A stretch of DNA of 64,000 nt from Bacillota bacterium (GCA_023398375.1 JAEWSH010000072.1:124001-188000), one strand, 5' to 3'; positions 52,671 to 62,538 are shown, numbered from the stretch's first letter. The notes: generated by a model not told the origin, from the sequence alone. Program-made: numbers and translations.

Positions 52671-53759
52671 GTGAGTAGAGTGTACAATTTTTCAGCAGGA
52701 CCAGCAGTTTTGCCTGAAGAAGTATTAAAAGAAGCTGCAGATGAAATGTTAGATTATAAGGGATCCGGAATGTCAGTTATGGAAATGAGCCACCGATCTA
52801 AGACTTATGATACTATCATAAAAGAAGCAGAAGCAGACTTAAGAGAACTTATGATTATTCCCGATAATTATAAAGTATTATTCTTGCAAGGGGGCGCAAG
52901 CCAGCAGTTTGCGGCTATTCCCATGAACCTGATGAAGAGTGGTGTTGCTGATTACATAGTAACCGGACAATGGGCTAAAAAGGCATACCAGGAAGCTTGT
53001 ATGTATGGAAAGGCAAATAAAATTGCTTCTTCAGAGGATAAGATATTTTCTTATATACCAGATTGCTCTGATCTTCCGATTTCTGAAGATGCAGACTATG
53101 TATATATTTGTGAGAACAATACAATTTATGGTACTAAATTTAAAACACTTCCAAATACAAAAGGAAAACCATTAGTAGCTGATGTTTCTTCCTGTTTTTT
53201 ATCCGAACCAGTAGACGTTTCAAGATACGGCATGATTTACGGTGGCGTTCAGAAAAATATCGGACCTGCAGGTGTCGTAATTGTTATTATAAGAGAAGAT
53301 TTAATTACAGATGATGTTCTGACAGGAACACCAACAATGTTAAAATATAAGACACATGCGGATGCAGATTCTCTTTACAATACACCGCCGGCATATGGTA
53401 TCTATATTTGCGGTAAAGTATTTAAGTGGTTAAAGAAAATGGGCGGGCTTGAAGTTATGAAGAAGCATAATGAAGAAAAAGCCCAAATTTTGTATGATTT
53501 CTTAGATCAAAGCAAACTATTCAAAGGTACAGTCCGTAAGGAAGACCGTTCTCTTATGAATGTTCCTTTTGTTACGGGCAGTGAGGAATTGGATGCAAAG
53601 TTTGTAAAAGAAGCAAAAGCGGCTGGATTTGAAAGCTTGAAGGGCCACCGCACAGTAGGCGGTATGAGAGCAAGTATTTACAATGCTATGCCAAAAGAAG
53701 GCGTTATTAAATTAGTAGAATTTATGAAGAAATTTGAAGCTGAAAATCAAAAAAATTAA
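52671..53759 (+). CDS. serC: Phosphoserine aminotransferase
   Basis: This PLP enzyme makes phosphoserine from phosphohydroxypyruvate and glutamate. It starts VYNFSAGPAVLPEEVLKEA, has the PLP-Lys segment YGGVQKNIGPAG, and ends with the typical GHRTVGGMRASIYNAMP. The start codon is GTG at 52671 with AGGAGG upstream. serA follows after 46 bases, so two steps of serine synthesis are together. Confidence 0.96.
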   Translation: MSRVYNFSAGPAVLPEEVLKEAADEMLDYKGSGMSVMEMSHRSKTYDTIIKEAEADLRELMIIPDNYKVLFLQGGASQQFAAIPMNLMKSGVADYIVTGQWAKKAYQEACMYGKANKIASSEDKIFSYIPDCSDLPISEDADYVYICENNTIYGTKFKTLPNTKGKPLVADVSSCFLSEPVDVSRYGMIYGGVQKNIGPAGVVIVIIREDLITDDVLTGTPTMLKYKTHADADSLYNTPPAYGIYICGKVFKWLKKMGGLEVMKKHNEEKAQILYDFLDQSKLFKGTVRKEDRSLMNVPFVTGSEELDAKFVKEAKAAGFESLKGHRTVGGMRASIYNAMPKEGVIKLVEFMKKFEAENQKN

Positions 53760-53805
53760 TGAAGCAGTAAATATTTGTTTCTTACTACGTCAATAAAAGG
53801 AGATT

Positions 53806-54975
53806 ATGAAAATGTTTAAATATAACTGTCTGAATCCAATTGCGTCGATCGGGCTGGAAAAATTCAGCAATTTATATACGAAGACGGATGATTTAAAAGA
53901 AGCAGAAGGCATCTTGGTGAGAAGTGCTGTTATGCATGATATGGATTTTTCAGATAATTTGCTTGCAATCGCAAGAGCCGGTGCCGGTGTGAATAATATT
54001 CCACTTGAAAAGTGTGCTGAAAAAGGTATTGTTGTATTCAATACGCCAGGTGCAAATGCAAACGGTGTAAAAGAACTTGTTATTGCCGGCATGTTATTGG
54101 CATCCAGAGATATCGTTGGAGGTATTAACTGGGTAATGGAACATAAAGATGATGAGAACATTGCAAAATCAGCCGAGAAAGCAAAGAAAAATTTTGCAGG
54201 TACTGAGATTCAGGATAAAAAGTTAGGAATCATTGGTCTTGGTGCAATTGGTGTTAAGGTTGCTAATGTTGCAAGACATTTAGGTATGGAAGTATTTGGA
54301 TATGATCCATATGTGTCAGTCGATGCTGCATGGAATTTAAGCCGTGATGTAAAACACGTTCTTAATGTAGATGAAATCTACGAAAATTGTGATATGATCA
54401 CATTACATTTACCACTGCTTGATGCTACAAAAGAAATGATTAATGAGGAAACTATCAGCAAAATGAAAGACGGAGTAATTCTTATTAATTTTGCAAGAGA
54501 CTTACTTGCTGATGAAAAAGCTATTTTGGCAGGCATCAAATCAGGTAAGATCAAAAAATATATGACGGATTTTCCGAATACGACTACTGTTGGACAGGAG
54601 GGCTGTGTAGTGATTCCCCATCTTGGAGCTTCTACAGAAGAGTCTGAAGATAATTGTGCAAAGATGGCTGTGAGAGAATTAATGGATTATCTGGAAAATG
54701 GAAATATTATTAATAGTGTAAATTATCCGAAATGTGATATGGGTATTTGCAACCAGGTTGGACGTATTGCTATTTTTCATAAAAATATTGCAAATATGCT
54801 TACAAAATTCACTGCATTAATTGGTGATAATGGAATAAACATTACAGATATGATGAATAAATCACGCGGTGAAGTTGCTTATACCATGATGGATATTGAG
54901 AGTCCTTTAAGTCAAGATATGATTACTAAATTACAAACAATTGATGGTGTGTTTCGAGTACGTATCATAAAATGA
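53806..54975 (+). CDS. serA: D-3-phosphoglycerate dehydrogenase
   Basis: SerA starts serine synthesis by oxidising 3-phosphoglycerate with NAD+. The NAD fold reads LGIIGLGAIGVKVAN and the active-site region has NFARDLLADE and GASTEESEDNCAKMA. A short C-terminal ACT domain (about 315-389, NITDMMNKSRGEVAYTMMDI) may give serine feedback. AAAGGAG precedes the ATG. It is in one operon with serC and is closed by a strong terminator. Confidence 0.95.
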   Translation: MKMFKYNCLNPIASIGLEKFSNLYTKTDDLKEAEGILVRSAVMHDMDFSDNLLAIARAGAGVNNIPLEKCAEKGIVVFNTPGANANGVKELVIAGMLLASRDIVGGINWVMEHKDDENIAKSAEKAKKNFAGTEIQDKKLGIIGLGAIGVKVANVARHLGMEVFGYDPYVSVDAAWNLSRDVKHVLNVDEIYENCDMITLHLPLLDATKEMINEETISKMKDGVILINFARDLLADEKAILAGIKSGKIKKYMTDFPNTTTVGQEGCVVIPHLGASTEESEDNCAKMAVRELMDYLENGNIINSVNYPKCDMGICNQVGRIAIFHKNIANMLTKFTALIGDNGINITDMMNKSRGEVAYTMMDIESPLSQDMITKLQTIDGVFRVRIIK

Positions 54976-55004
54976 CAAGATAAAATCTAAACAATTAAGC
55001 AAAG

Positions 55005-55050
55005 AGGCAAGCCTTAAATTGATATCATTCAATATAAGACTTGCCTTTTT
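55005..55050 (+). terminator. Terminator of the serCA operon
   Basis: AGGCAAG (55005-55011) pairs with CTTGCCT (55040-55046), extended inward by CTTA/TAAG and ATTGA/TCAAT. A T-run follows. Confidence 0.9.
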
Positions 55051-55095
55051 TGTTCAGATAATTCAGTAAAAACCTTTGTTATTTTATGATTTGTT

Positions 55096-55359
55096 TTACG
55101 ATTGAATAGAATTGGCGATATCCCTGAATTCCTCTTTAAAGTTGTTTTCTCTTTGCAAAGAGGCTTCGCTTGCAAGATCCATATATCGAATGAATATTTC
55201 TTCCACGGCGATATTTTTTTCTTTTGCAATCTCTTCCATAATTGGTCGTAATTTTTCTAATTGAAAAGATATTCTGGTTTTTTGAGGATCAATATCAGCG
55301 AGCACTTCATTTGCATACTCATTAATTTTATCTAACATTTCTTTTTCTTCCTGTGTCAT
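55096..55359 (-). CDS. Hypothetical small protein (87 aa)
   Basis: This acidic/basic helical protein starts MTQEEKEMLDKINEYANEV and contains TRISFQLEKLRPIMEEIAKEKN and EEIFIRYMDLASEAS. The ATG at 55359 has AAGGAAGG well placed; the longer form from 55401 lacks a good ribosome site. It is convergent with serA across the terminator. It is largely alpha-helical in appearance. I do not recognise the family and suggest no function. Confidence 0.6.
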   Translation of the reverse strand: MTQEEKEMLDKINEYANEVLADIDPQKTRISFQLEKLRPIMEEIAKEKNIAVEEIFIRYMDLASEASLQRENNFKEEFRDIANSIQS

Positions 55360-55576
55360 ACTAAGCATTCCTTCCTTGATTCTTTGTATAAGTGGCTTCA
55401 CTTTTTATAGACAAGGTGAATCGGCAAACCAATTTACTTGTCATGAATTGTATTTTAACACTATTGAAAGATAGTGTCAAAATGCTTGTGCTTATGGTTT
55501 GCATTTGATAATATTATTGTAATATTAAATATTTAAAAATGGGATATTAAATTTAGAAATAGCGAGGAGCAGGTAA

Positions 55577-56812
55577 ATGGCATGTATAAAACCTTTTATG
55601 GCAATCAGACCGGATGGGAAGATTGCGAACAGAGTAGCAGCTTTGCCATATGATGTATTTAACAGGGAAGAGGCAGCGGAAGAAGTCAGGAGAGAACCGT
55701 TATCTTTTTTAAGAGTGGACAGAGCCGAGACATTCTTTGATCATACGGTGGATACCTATGATGACCAGGTATATGAAAAGGCAAAGGAAACTTTGTGGAA
55801 TATGGTAAAACAGGGAGATATGAAACAAGATAAAAACCCTTTTTATTATATCTATGAGCTTGTTATGAATGGCAGATTACAAACTGGAATTGTTGCATGT
55901 GCAAGTGTTGATGATTACAGCAATGGAATTATTATGAAGCACGAAAATACAAGGGCTGATAAAGAAATTGACCGCATTAAGCATGTAGATAAATGTAATG
56001 CACAGACAGGCCCCATATTTCTTGCGTACCGATCCAATCCTGAAATAAATAGAATTGTGCTCCTTAATAAGGAAAAAAAACCTGTTTATGATTTTGCATC
56101 TTTGGATTCCATAAGTCACCGCGTATGGATCATAGATGAGGAGCAGCATATTCAGAAATTACAGGAAGAATTTGAAAAAATGAATCATATTTACATTGCA
56201 GATGGTCACCATAGATGTGCTTCGGCGGTCAAGGTAGCACAAAAGAGACGCATTGAGAATCCAGGGTATGGCGGAGAGGAAGATTTTAATTTTTTTTTAT
56301 CAGTGCTGTTTCCAGATGATCAGTTGATGATCATGGACTATAACCGTGTAATAAAGAACTTAAATGGGCATACAGAAGAGAGTCTGATTACTAAATTAAG
56401 TGATTTTTTTATAGTCGAGAGCAAAGATATTTCATATAGACCAAAATGCAAAGGTGAAATAGGGATGTTTATAAATAATCATTGGTATCGGTTAATGATT
56501 CGTAATGAATATCTGAAAAATGATGCAGTGGAAGGACTTGATGTGTCTTTGTTACAGGATCTGGTGTTAGAACCGATATTCGGAATACAAGATCCTAAAA
56601 CGGATAAAAATATTGATTTTGTTGGAGGTATTCGAGGGTTAGAAGAATTAGAAAGGAGAGTGTGCACTGACTGCAAAGTGGCATTTGCAATGTATCCAAC
56701 TTCCATCAAAGAATTATTTGCTGTGGCGGACGAACATAAATTAATGCCGCCGAAATCGACCTGGTTTGAACCAAAACTAAGAAGTGGGTTATTTATTCAT
56801 CGCATTGGATAA
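55577..56812 (+). CDS. DUF1015 family protein
   Basis: The 411-aa protein has the DUF1015 landmarks VAALPYDVFNREEA, MKHENTRADKEIDRIKHVD and IYIADGHHRCASAVK. The ADGHHR motif recalls ParB/SerK-like nucleotide-binding proteins, in which some members phosphorylate free serine. With serC and serA next door a role in serine metabolism is possible, but this is inference and no activity is established here. It starts from its own promoter region after the hypothetical gene and is monocistronic or leads glgB (gap of 66 bases). Confidence 0.88.
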   Translation: MACIKPFMAIRPDGKIANRVAALPYDVFNREEAAEEVRREPLSFLRVDRAETFFDHTVDTYDDQVYEKAKETLWNMVKQGDMKQDKNPFYYIYELVMNGRLQTGIVACASVDDYSNGIIMKHENTRADKEIDRIKHVDKCNAQTGPIFLAYRSNPEINRIVLLNKEKKPVYDFASLDSISHRVWIIDEEQHIQKLQEEFEKMNHIYIADGHHRCASAVKVAQKRRIENPGYGGEEDFNFFLSVLFPDDQLMIMDYNRVIKNLNGHTEESLITKLSDFFIVESKDISYRPKCKGEIGMFINNHWYRLMIRNEYLKNDAVEGLDVSLLQDLVLEPIFGIQDPKTDKNIDFVGGIRGLEELERRVCTDCKVAFAMYPTSIKELFAVADEHKLMPPKSTWFEPKLRSGLFIHRIG

Positions 56813-56878
56813 AATATTGTGATAAGTGAACAACGAATACGCTACATAAAATAATTGATATCGGATAGGGGGATTTGC

Positions 56879-59146
56879 ATGGATAAAAAGTTATATAAAT
56901 TAATGAACTGGCCTAAAATTGAAGGTATTATTTATTCTGAAGAGGATAATCCACAAGAATTATTAGGAGCGCATGTTGTTGGAACGTCAACTTGTATACA
57001 AACATTTCAACCAGGTGCAAAATCCATATGTATAAAATCAATAGACCCTAAAAATGAAGAAACTGAAATAGAAATGGAAATGGTTGACGAAGAGGGATAT
57101 TTTGCAGTACTGGTTCCTGGAAAAAGAATATTTCCATATAAGTATTGTATTACGTATCAAGACGATTCCACAAAAGAAGTGATGGATGCTTACAACTTTA
57201 AACCACAAATAACGAAGGAAGATACTAATAAATTTAACTCTGGAATTCATTATACCATATATGATTGTTTAGGTGCACATCCCCGTACGATGAAAGGGGT
57301 ATCCGGTGTCAGCTTTGCAGTATGGGCACCAAATGCGATTCGAGTCAGTGTAGTAGGTGATTTTAATGCATGGGATGGAAGAATTCATCAAATGCTTCGT
57401 TTATGGGATTCTGGAATTTTTGAATTATTTGTTCCGGAAGCAAAAATTGGAGATAATTATAAATTTGAGTTAAAAATAAAAGGTGGTCTAACTTATTTAA
57501 AATCAGATCCATATGGATTTGCAGGTCAATTACGTCCTGATAACGCTTCTATAATTCAAAATGTTGATACCTATCAATGGAATGATCAGGAGTGGCTTGC
57601 CAAGAGGGAAAATTTTAAATCTTATGACCGGCCTCTTAATGTGTATGAGATACATCTTGGCTCTTTTGCAAAGCCTGATGATGGGCGAGAATTTTATAAT
57701 TACAGGGAGCTTGCTCCAAAAATAATTCAATATGTAACAAAAATGGGATATACGCACATTGAACTGTTGCCGGTCATGGAACATCCTCTGGATGCCTCAT
57801 GGGGATATCAGACCATTGGATATTATGCGCCAACAGCAAGATTTGGAACACCCGAAGATTTCATGTATTTTATGGATGAAATGCATAAAGCAGGAATTGG
57901 AGTAATTTTTGATTGGGTTCCGGCACATTTCCCACGCGATACGCATGGTCTTTCTGCTTTTGACGGGACTTTTCTTTATGAGCACCTGGATCCAAGAAAA
58001 GGGTCTCATCCTCATTGGGGTACTTTGATCTACAATTACGGACGTCCTGAAGTAAGTAATTATCTGATTGCCAATGCATTATTCTGGATCGAACGTTATC
58101 ATGCAGATGGTATTCGAATGGATGCAGTGGCTTCTATGTTATACTTGGATTATGGAAAGCAGGACGGTGAGTGGGTTGCAAATATATATGGCGGAAATGA
58201 AAACATGGAAGCCATTGAATTTATCAAACATTTAAATTCGATGATTAAAAAAAGGGGAAAAGGTGCTTTATCAATTGCAGAAGAATCCACAGCTTGGCCT
58301 AAAATAACAGGAGAGCTTGACAAAGATGGTCTTGGATTTGATTACAAGTGGAACATGGGGTGGATGAATGACTATCTTGATTATATTAAGTTCGATCCAT
58401 ATTTTAGAAGTTATCATCACGGTGAATTAACATTTAGTATGATATATGCATATAGTGAGAATTTTATGCTTGTGTTATCACATGATGAAGTGGTACATGG
58501 AAAAGCTTCCCTCATGGGAAAGATGCCTGGAGTCGTGAAAGATAAATTCAGCAATATGCGTTTGACTTATGCATATATGATGATGCATCCAGGTAAAAAA
58601 CTGTTATTTATGGGGCAGGATATTGGTGAATTTGATGAATGGAATGAACAGCGTAGTATTGAATGGAGCCTGTTAAAATATGAATCCCATAAGAAACTGA
58701 ATGAATTTATCAGGGATACCAATGCTTTCTATCAAAAGAATCCTGCTTTATATGAATTAGATACAGATAGTAATGGATTTGAATGGATCAATAGTATTTC
58801 CTCAAACGAATGTATTCTTGTTTTTTTAAGAAAAACCAAAAAACAGGAGAATACATTATTGATCGTATGTAATTTTGCAAATGTTTTGTATAAAGATTAC
58901 AAGATCGGAGTTCCGTTTTCAGGGAAATATAAAGAAGTATTAAATAGTGATGCCATTGAATATGGTGGAGAAGGAAATCGAAACCCAAGAGTAAAGAATA
59001 GCAAAGAAGATGAATGCGATGCCAGACCTAATTCTATTAAGATTATAATCGCACCGCTTTCTGTTAGTGTTTTTTCTTATCAGCCGACGGAACCAGCAAA
59101 AGTTACGGTAAAGAAAACTAAAAATAACAAGAAGGTAAAAAAATAA
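56879..59146 (+). CDS. glgB: 1,4-alpha-glucan branching enzyme
   Basis: GlgB makes alpha-1,6 branches in glycogen. The protein has an N-terminal CBM48-like domain (VSVVGDFNAWDG) and a GH13 barrel whose four motifs are intact: FDWVPAHF, DGIRMDAVASML (nucleophile Asp), SIAEESTAWP (acid Glu) and VLSHDEVVHGK (third Asp). This contrasts with the degenerate protein at 29926. The ATG at 56879 follows GGGGGAT; the frame extends upstream to a TTG at 56855 without homology. It has 755 aa. The next gene starts 2 bases later. Confidence 0.95.
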   Translation: MDKKLYKLMNWPKIEGIIYSEEDNPQELLGAHVVGTSTCIQTFQPGAKSICIKSIDPKNEETEIEMEMVDEEGYFAVLVPGKRIFPYKYCITYQDDSTKEVMDAYNFKPQITKEDTNKFNSGIHYTIYDCLGAHPRTMKGVSGVSFAVWAPNAIRVSVVGDFNAWDGRIHQMLRLWDSGIFELFVPEAKIGDNYKFELKIKGGLTYLKSDPYGFAGQLRPDNASIIQNVDTYQWNDQEWLAKRENFKSYDRPLNVYEIHLGSFAKPDDGREFYNYRELAPKIIQYVTKMGYTHIELLPVMEHPLDASWGYQTIGYYAPTARFGTPEDFMYFMDEMHKAGIGVIFDWVPAHFPRDTHGLSAFDGTFLYEHLDPRKGSHPHWGTLIYNYGRPEVSNYLIANALFWIERYHADGIRMDAVASMLYLDYGKQDGEWVANIYGGNENMEAIEFIKHLNSMIKKRGKGALSIAEESTAWPKITGELDKDGLGFDYKWNMGWMNDYLDYIKFDPYFRSYHHGELTFSMIYAYSENFMLVLSHDEVVHGKASLMGKMPGVVKDKFSNMRLTYAYMMMHPGKKLLFMGQDIGEFDEWNEQRSIEWSLLKYESHKKLNEFIRDTNAFYQKNPALYELDTDSNGFEWINSISSNECILVFLRKTKKQENTLLIVCNFANVLYKDYKIGVPFSGKYKEVLNSDAIEYGGEGNRNPRVKNSKEDECDARPNSIKIIIAPLSVSVFSYQPTEPAKVTVKKTKNNKKVKK

Positions 59147-59148
59147 AA

Positions 59149-60048
59149 ATGAATATACTATTTTTAACAGGCGCAATGGCCGATAATATAACGGAAAATA
59201 TTGCAGAGGAAGTAAATAAGAATATAGATGTTGGTGTTATACAACGCTTTATTCAGGAATTACCTGAAAAGGCACTTCAATTAGGAGTGCGCATTTTATT
59301 TGCAGTTATCTTTTTTCTTATTGGCATGCAGATCATAAAAATGATACGTAAAATATTAAAAAAATCATTGTTCCATGCCAACGCAGATAAAGGAGTGGTC
59401 CAATTCCTGGATTCTTTTGTACGGGCATCTTTATATATTGTGCTTATATTTATGATTGCAAATAGCTTTGGTCTGGATGCAACAAGTGCAGTTGCAGTAC
59501 TTGGTTCGGCAGGCGTAGCAATTGGGCTTGCAATTCAGGGAAGTTTATCTAATTTTGCGGGTGGGGTAATTATCCTATTGGTCAAGCCGTTTCGTGTAGG
59601 TGATTATATTATTGAGGATAATAAGAAAAACGAAGGAACCGTAACAGAAATTCAGATATTTTATACCAAACTTACAACACCAGATGAAAAAATAATAGTG
59701 CTTCCCAATGGAACGTTAGCAAATACAAGTATCACAAATGTCACGGCAACCTATAAAAGAAGATTAGATATTAAAGTAGGTATTTCATACCAGGCAGATT
59801 TACTGCTGGCGAAAGAAGTGCTGCATAAACTGGTAATGCAGGATGAAGCAACCTTAAAAGATCAGGATTTAATGGTTGTTGTTGAAGAACTTACTGATAA
59901 TGCAGTTATTCTTTGTGCGCGTTTTTTTGTACGAAATGAAGATTATATGGCAGCAAAATGGAGACTGACAGAGCAGAGCAAGCTGCAGCTTGATAAGAAT
60001 AATATTGCAATTCCATATCCACAAATCGATGTTCATATAGAAAAATAA
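59149..60048 (+). CDS. Mechanosensitive ion channel, MscS family
   Basis: The 299-aa channel relieves osmotic pressure by opening under membrane tension. Three N-terminal helices include LGVRILFAVIFFLIGMQII, and TM3 plus the beta domain read GSAGVAIGLAIQGSLSNFAGGVIILLVKPFRVGDYI, the MscS signature. It lies 2 bases after glgB and is probably co-transcribed. The C-terminal part has the usual alpha/beta cytoplasmic vestibule. Confidence 0.93.
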   Translation: MNILFLTGAMADNITENIAEEVNKNIDVGVIQRFIQELPEKALQLGVRILFAVIFFLIGMQIIKMIRKILKKSLFHANADKGVVQFLDSFVRASLYIVLIFMIANSFGLDATSAVAVLGSAGVAIGLAIQGSLSNFAGGVIILLVKPFRVGDYIIEDNKKNEGTVTEIQIFYTKLTTPDEKIIVLPNGTLANTSITNVTATYKRRLDIKVGISYQADLLLAKEVLHKLVMQDEATLKDQDLMVVVEELTDNAVILCARFFVRNEDYMAAKWRLTEQSKLQLDKNNIAIPYPQIDVHIEK

Positions 60049-60070
60049 TTTTAAAAAATAAAATTTGTAC

Positions 60071-60099
60071 TTGAAAATTTTATACTTTACCGATATAAT
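60071..60099 (+). promoter_or_regulatory. Promoter of the tRNA-Thr gene
   Basis: TTGAAA (60071-60076) and TATAAT (60094-60099) have a 17-base spacer. The tRNA begins 18 bases after the -10 box. Confidence 0.65.
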
Positions 60100-60117
60100 A
60101 GCTATTGTTGTAGAAAT

Positions 60118-60190
60118 GCTGAAATAGCTCAGTTGGTAGAGCACTTCACTCGTAATGAAGGGGTCGTCGGTTCAAATCCGATTTTCAGCT
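60118..60190 (+). tRNA. tRNA-Thr (CGT anticodon)
   Basis: A 73-base cloverleaf can be drawn: acceptor GCTGAAA/TTTCAGC, D-stem GCTC/GAGC, anticodon stem CTTCA/TGAAG with loop CTCGTAA (anticodon CGT, reading ACG), and T-stem GTCGG/CCGAT with loop TTCAAAT. The discriminator is T. The CCA end is not encoded. Confidence 0.95.
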
Positions 60191-60199
60191 TACACAGGA

Positions 60200-60245
60200 A
60201 AGCAGCCACAAACGCAGTAAACAAGCGCGTTTGTGGCTGCTTTTT
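60200..60245 (+). terminator. Terminator of the tRNA-Thr gene
   Basis: A perfect 16-bp stem pairs 60200-60215 with 60227-60242, loop of 11. T residues follow. Confidence 0.92.
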
Positions 60246-60289
60246 ATAATTATTGATAAGAGGAATCGGCTGGTCCCTTTATCTAGTTC

Positions 60290-60871
60290 CTATTTTTTAT
60301 CCACATATTCAATTACAACATATCCACTGAAAGTACTTCTGTTAGCGTCTGTAGTAATTGTAAGTTTGCTATTGTCAACTGTTAATGTAACATTTGAATT
60401 ATCTGATGTATCTACATAAGGTAAAGGAATCGTAAATCCACTTGAATCGGACGCAATTCCATATATTTTTACAACATTAAAATTTGAGATACCATGTGGT
60501 ATATTCTGAGCGCCTGAATTTGGCAGAGAATTTGTTTTTATTACCTTGCGATATAATGTTTTTCCCATCCACGTACCGCATACAGTCTCATCTTCAGAAT
60601 ATATTGAGCCCTTTACTTTGTCGAGTTCATCAGCCAATGTTATAAAATCTTCGGAATCAAAAACTGCGTCCTCACTTCCGCCGGAACCACTCCATACGAT
60701 TCTGCCTTTGCTGAGGATTTCGTTCCGTGTATATTGCTTTTCAGCAAATACAGTTCCTACAGTTGTCACTGACAGTACTGCAACAAATATCACTGTTGTA
60801 ATTAATCTTACATTCAAGGAGCTACCGTGATTCGTTTCTTTTGTTTTTAAATTTTTTCTTTTGAAATTCAT
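60290..60871 (-). CDS. Secreted protein with a phage-tail-like C-terminal domain
   Basis: The 193-aa protein has a signal peptide: a basic start (MNFKRKNLKTKE) and a hydrophobic core LITTVIFVAVLSVTTVGTVFAEKQ. The mature part includes VCGTWMGKTLYRKVIKTNSLPN and VVKIYGIASDSSGF, then ends GYVVIEYVDKK. The GTWxxGKxLYRKV pattern is frequent in phage tail or minor structural proteins, but here it follows a signal sequence. The ATG at 60871 follows AAAGGGG; the longer form from 60970 has no signal. No function is assigned. Confidence 0.6.
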   Translation of the reverse strand: MNFKRKNLKTKETNHGSSLNVRLITTVIFVAVLSVTTVGTVFAEKQYTRNEILSKGRIVWSGSGGSEDAVFDSEDFITLADELDKVKGSIYSEDETVCGTWMGKTLYRKVIKTNSLPNSGAQNIPHGISNFNVVKIYGIASDSSGFTIPLPYVDTSDNSNVTLTVDNSKLTITTDANRSTFSGYVVIEYVDKK

Positions 60872-61123
60872 GTTTGTCCCCTTTGCGTGTGCTTTATTAT
60901 TTAATATATTATGATTGTATTTCCTATTTACAAATATTACAAGTACTAATTTCTTTAGAATCAATTTCATCTATGTTATTGGCACAAATTGGTATGAGGA
61001 AAAAGATGTTATGTAAACCATATTTTACCTTGTTCCGGTTGACAATGCTCATTTGAATATACTACAATATAATTGTTGTGTAAGCACAAAATTACATGAA
61101 AATATGTAGAATCGAGGGATTTT

Positions 61124-61453
61124 ATGGTACTTTTTCTGGCGCGGAGCGCAGTAATTATAAAAAGTAAAAATTCGACTTCTGTATTGTTATCAAATTATGA
61201 AATGTCATATGCACTTGGTCTTCTGTGTAAAATAGGTCAGTTTCAGATCCCAGAGCACAAAAATATAGTGGAATTGAAAGAGAAACTGATTCCACAAATA
61301 AATGCCTATGCAACTGGGGATGTATATGAAAAGAATCTGATACATATGGTCAACCAATATGCCCCAAGTGAAGAAATGGATGAACAGATGACGGAGTTAC
61401 TTTGGATGGGGATTCGGGAAAAGAAAGTGTGGAACGAAAAGGAGAATTTATGA
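61124..61453 (+). CDS. Hypothetical protein (109 aa), coupled to an amidase gene
   Basis: The ORF starts at an ATG preceded by GAGGG. Its stop overlaps the next start in ATGA (61450-61453), which suggests translational coupling. The protein is helical, with RSAVIIKSKN and LSNYEMSYALGLLCKIGQFQIP, and no signal peptide or clear domain. I do not recognise it. The link to a secreted amidase hints at a regulatory or accessory role but nothing more. Confidence 0.6.
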   Translation: MVLFLARSAVIIKSKNSTSVLLSNYEMSYALGLLCKIGQFQIPEHKNIVELKEKLIPQINAYATGDVYEKNLIHMVNQYAPSEEMDEQMTELLWMGIREKKVWNEKENL

Positions 61454-62469
61454 AAAGAATAATTCCATTTTTACTAAGTCTTACAATTGCTGTAAATTTT
61501 TTATGGATGCCGCTTAAAGTTGAGGCAAAAGAGAATGTTGTTATTATGATTGATCCCGGACACGGGGGAAGTAATCTTGGTGCAAATCCGACTGGATATG
61601 TAGAAAAAGAAATGACATTAGTGACCGCATTGGCAATGAAAGAAGAATTAGAAAAATATCAGGGAATCGAAGTATATCTTACAAGAAATACGGATGTGGA
61701 ATTATCTTTAGAGCAAAGAGCTCAGATGGCAAAAAGTGTAAATGCAGATTTTTTATATAGCCTTCATTATAACATGTCTGCGAATCATTTCTTCTATGGT
61801 TCAGAAGTATGGGCACAATCTACAGGAACCAATTATACAAAAGGATATTCGCAGGGACAATTATTGTTGAGCGAATTTACCGCTACATATGGTCTTTTTA
61901 GTCGTGGTGTAAAAGTAAAACTGGGAAAGACAGGAGAAGAATACTATGGAATTTTAAGACATTCATCGAAACTTGGAATCCCGGCTGTTATTGTTGAACA
62001 TTGTCATCTTGATCATGTAAATGATGCAAACCATTATAATACGACAGAAAAACTCCAGGCATTTGGACGTTCAGACGCAACGGCTGTAGCAAAGTACTTT
62101 GGATTATCATCGGAAGCATTAGGTGTTGATTATTCAGATTATCCAAAGGCAGATGTAAAGGTATCTGCTACTCCTAAAATGCAGGATGTAACACCGCCAG
62201 AAGTAGCATATTTGGAAATTAAGTCAGAAGATCCCGTAAATAAAAAGATTACCATTCGGGTAAATGCTTCTGACAGCAACACAGGAATTATGTATTATAC
62301 TTACAGTACGGATGGAGGTGTGAGCTGGGCAACATTACAAATATGGCCAAGTGCAGCAGATACACTGTCTGTTGAAATACCTGCAAAATATGGTAATAAC
62401 AGATCAGTGATAGTTGCAGTATTTAACAGTTATGATGGTATGACATTAAGCAACGCAGTAAACTACTAG
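61450..62469 (+). CDS. Secreted N-acetylmuramoyl-L-alanine amidase
   Basis: The 339-aa exported protein has a signal peptide (MKRIIPFLLSLTIAVNFLWMPLKVEA) and an Amidase_3 domain with zinc ligands His in IDPGHGGSN, Glu in VEKEM and His in LYSLHYN, and the catalytic Glu in VIVEHCH. The C-terminal 100 residues look like an Ig-like beta domain (VAYLEIKSEDPVNKKITIRV). It acts outside the cell on peptidoglycan. The GH25 gene follows 69 bases later, so they may act together in wall turnover. Confidence 0.88.
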   Translation: MKRIIPFLLSLTIAVNFLWMPLKVEAKENVVIMIDPGHGGSNLGANPTGYVEKEMTLVTALAMKEELEKYQGIEVYLTRNTDVELSLEQRAQMAKSVNADFLYSLHYNMSANHFFYGSEVWAQSTGTNYTKGYSQGQLLLSEFTATYGLFSRGVKVKLGKTGEEYYGILRHSSKLGIPAVIVEHCHLDHVNDANHYNTTEKLQAFGRSDATAVAKYFGLSSEALGVDYSDYPKADVKVSATPKMQDVTPPEVAYLEIKSEDPVNKKITIRVNASDSNTGIMYYTYSTDGGVSWATLQIWPSAADTLSVEIPAKYGNNRSVIVAVFNSYDGMTLSNAVNY

Positions 62470-62538
62470 TAGAAATATGAAATCTAGCTGTAATAAGTAG
62501 TGTTTCATATATGACAAACTTAATGAGGAGAAAAGGGA

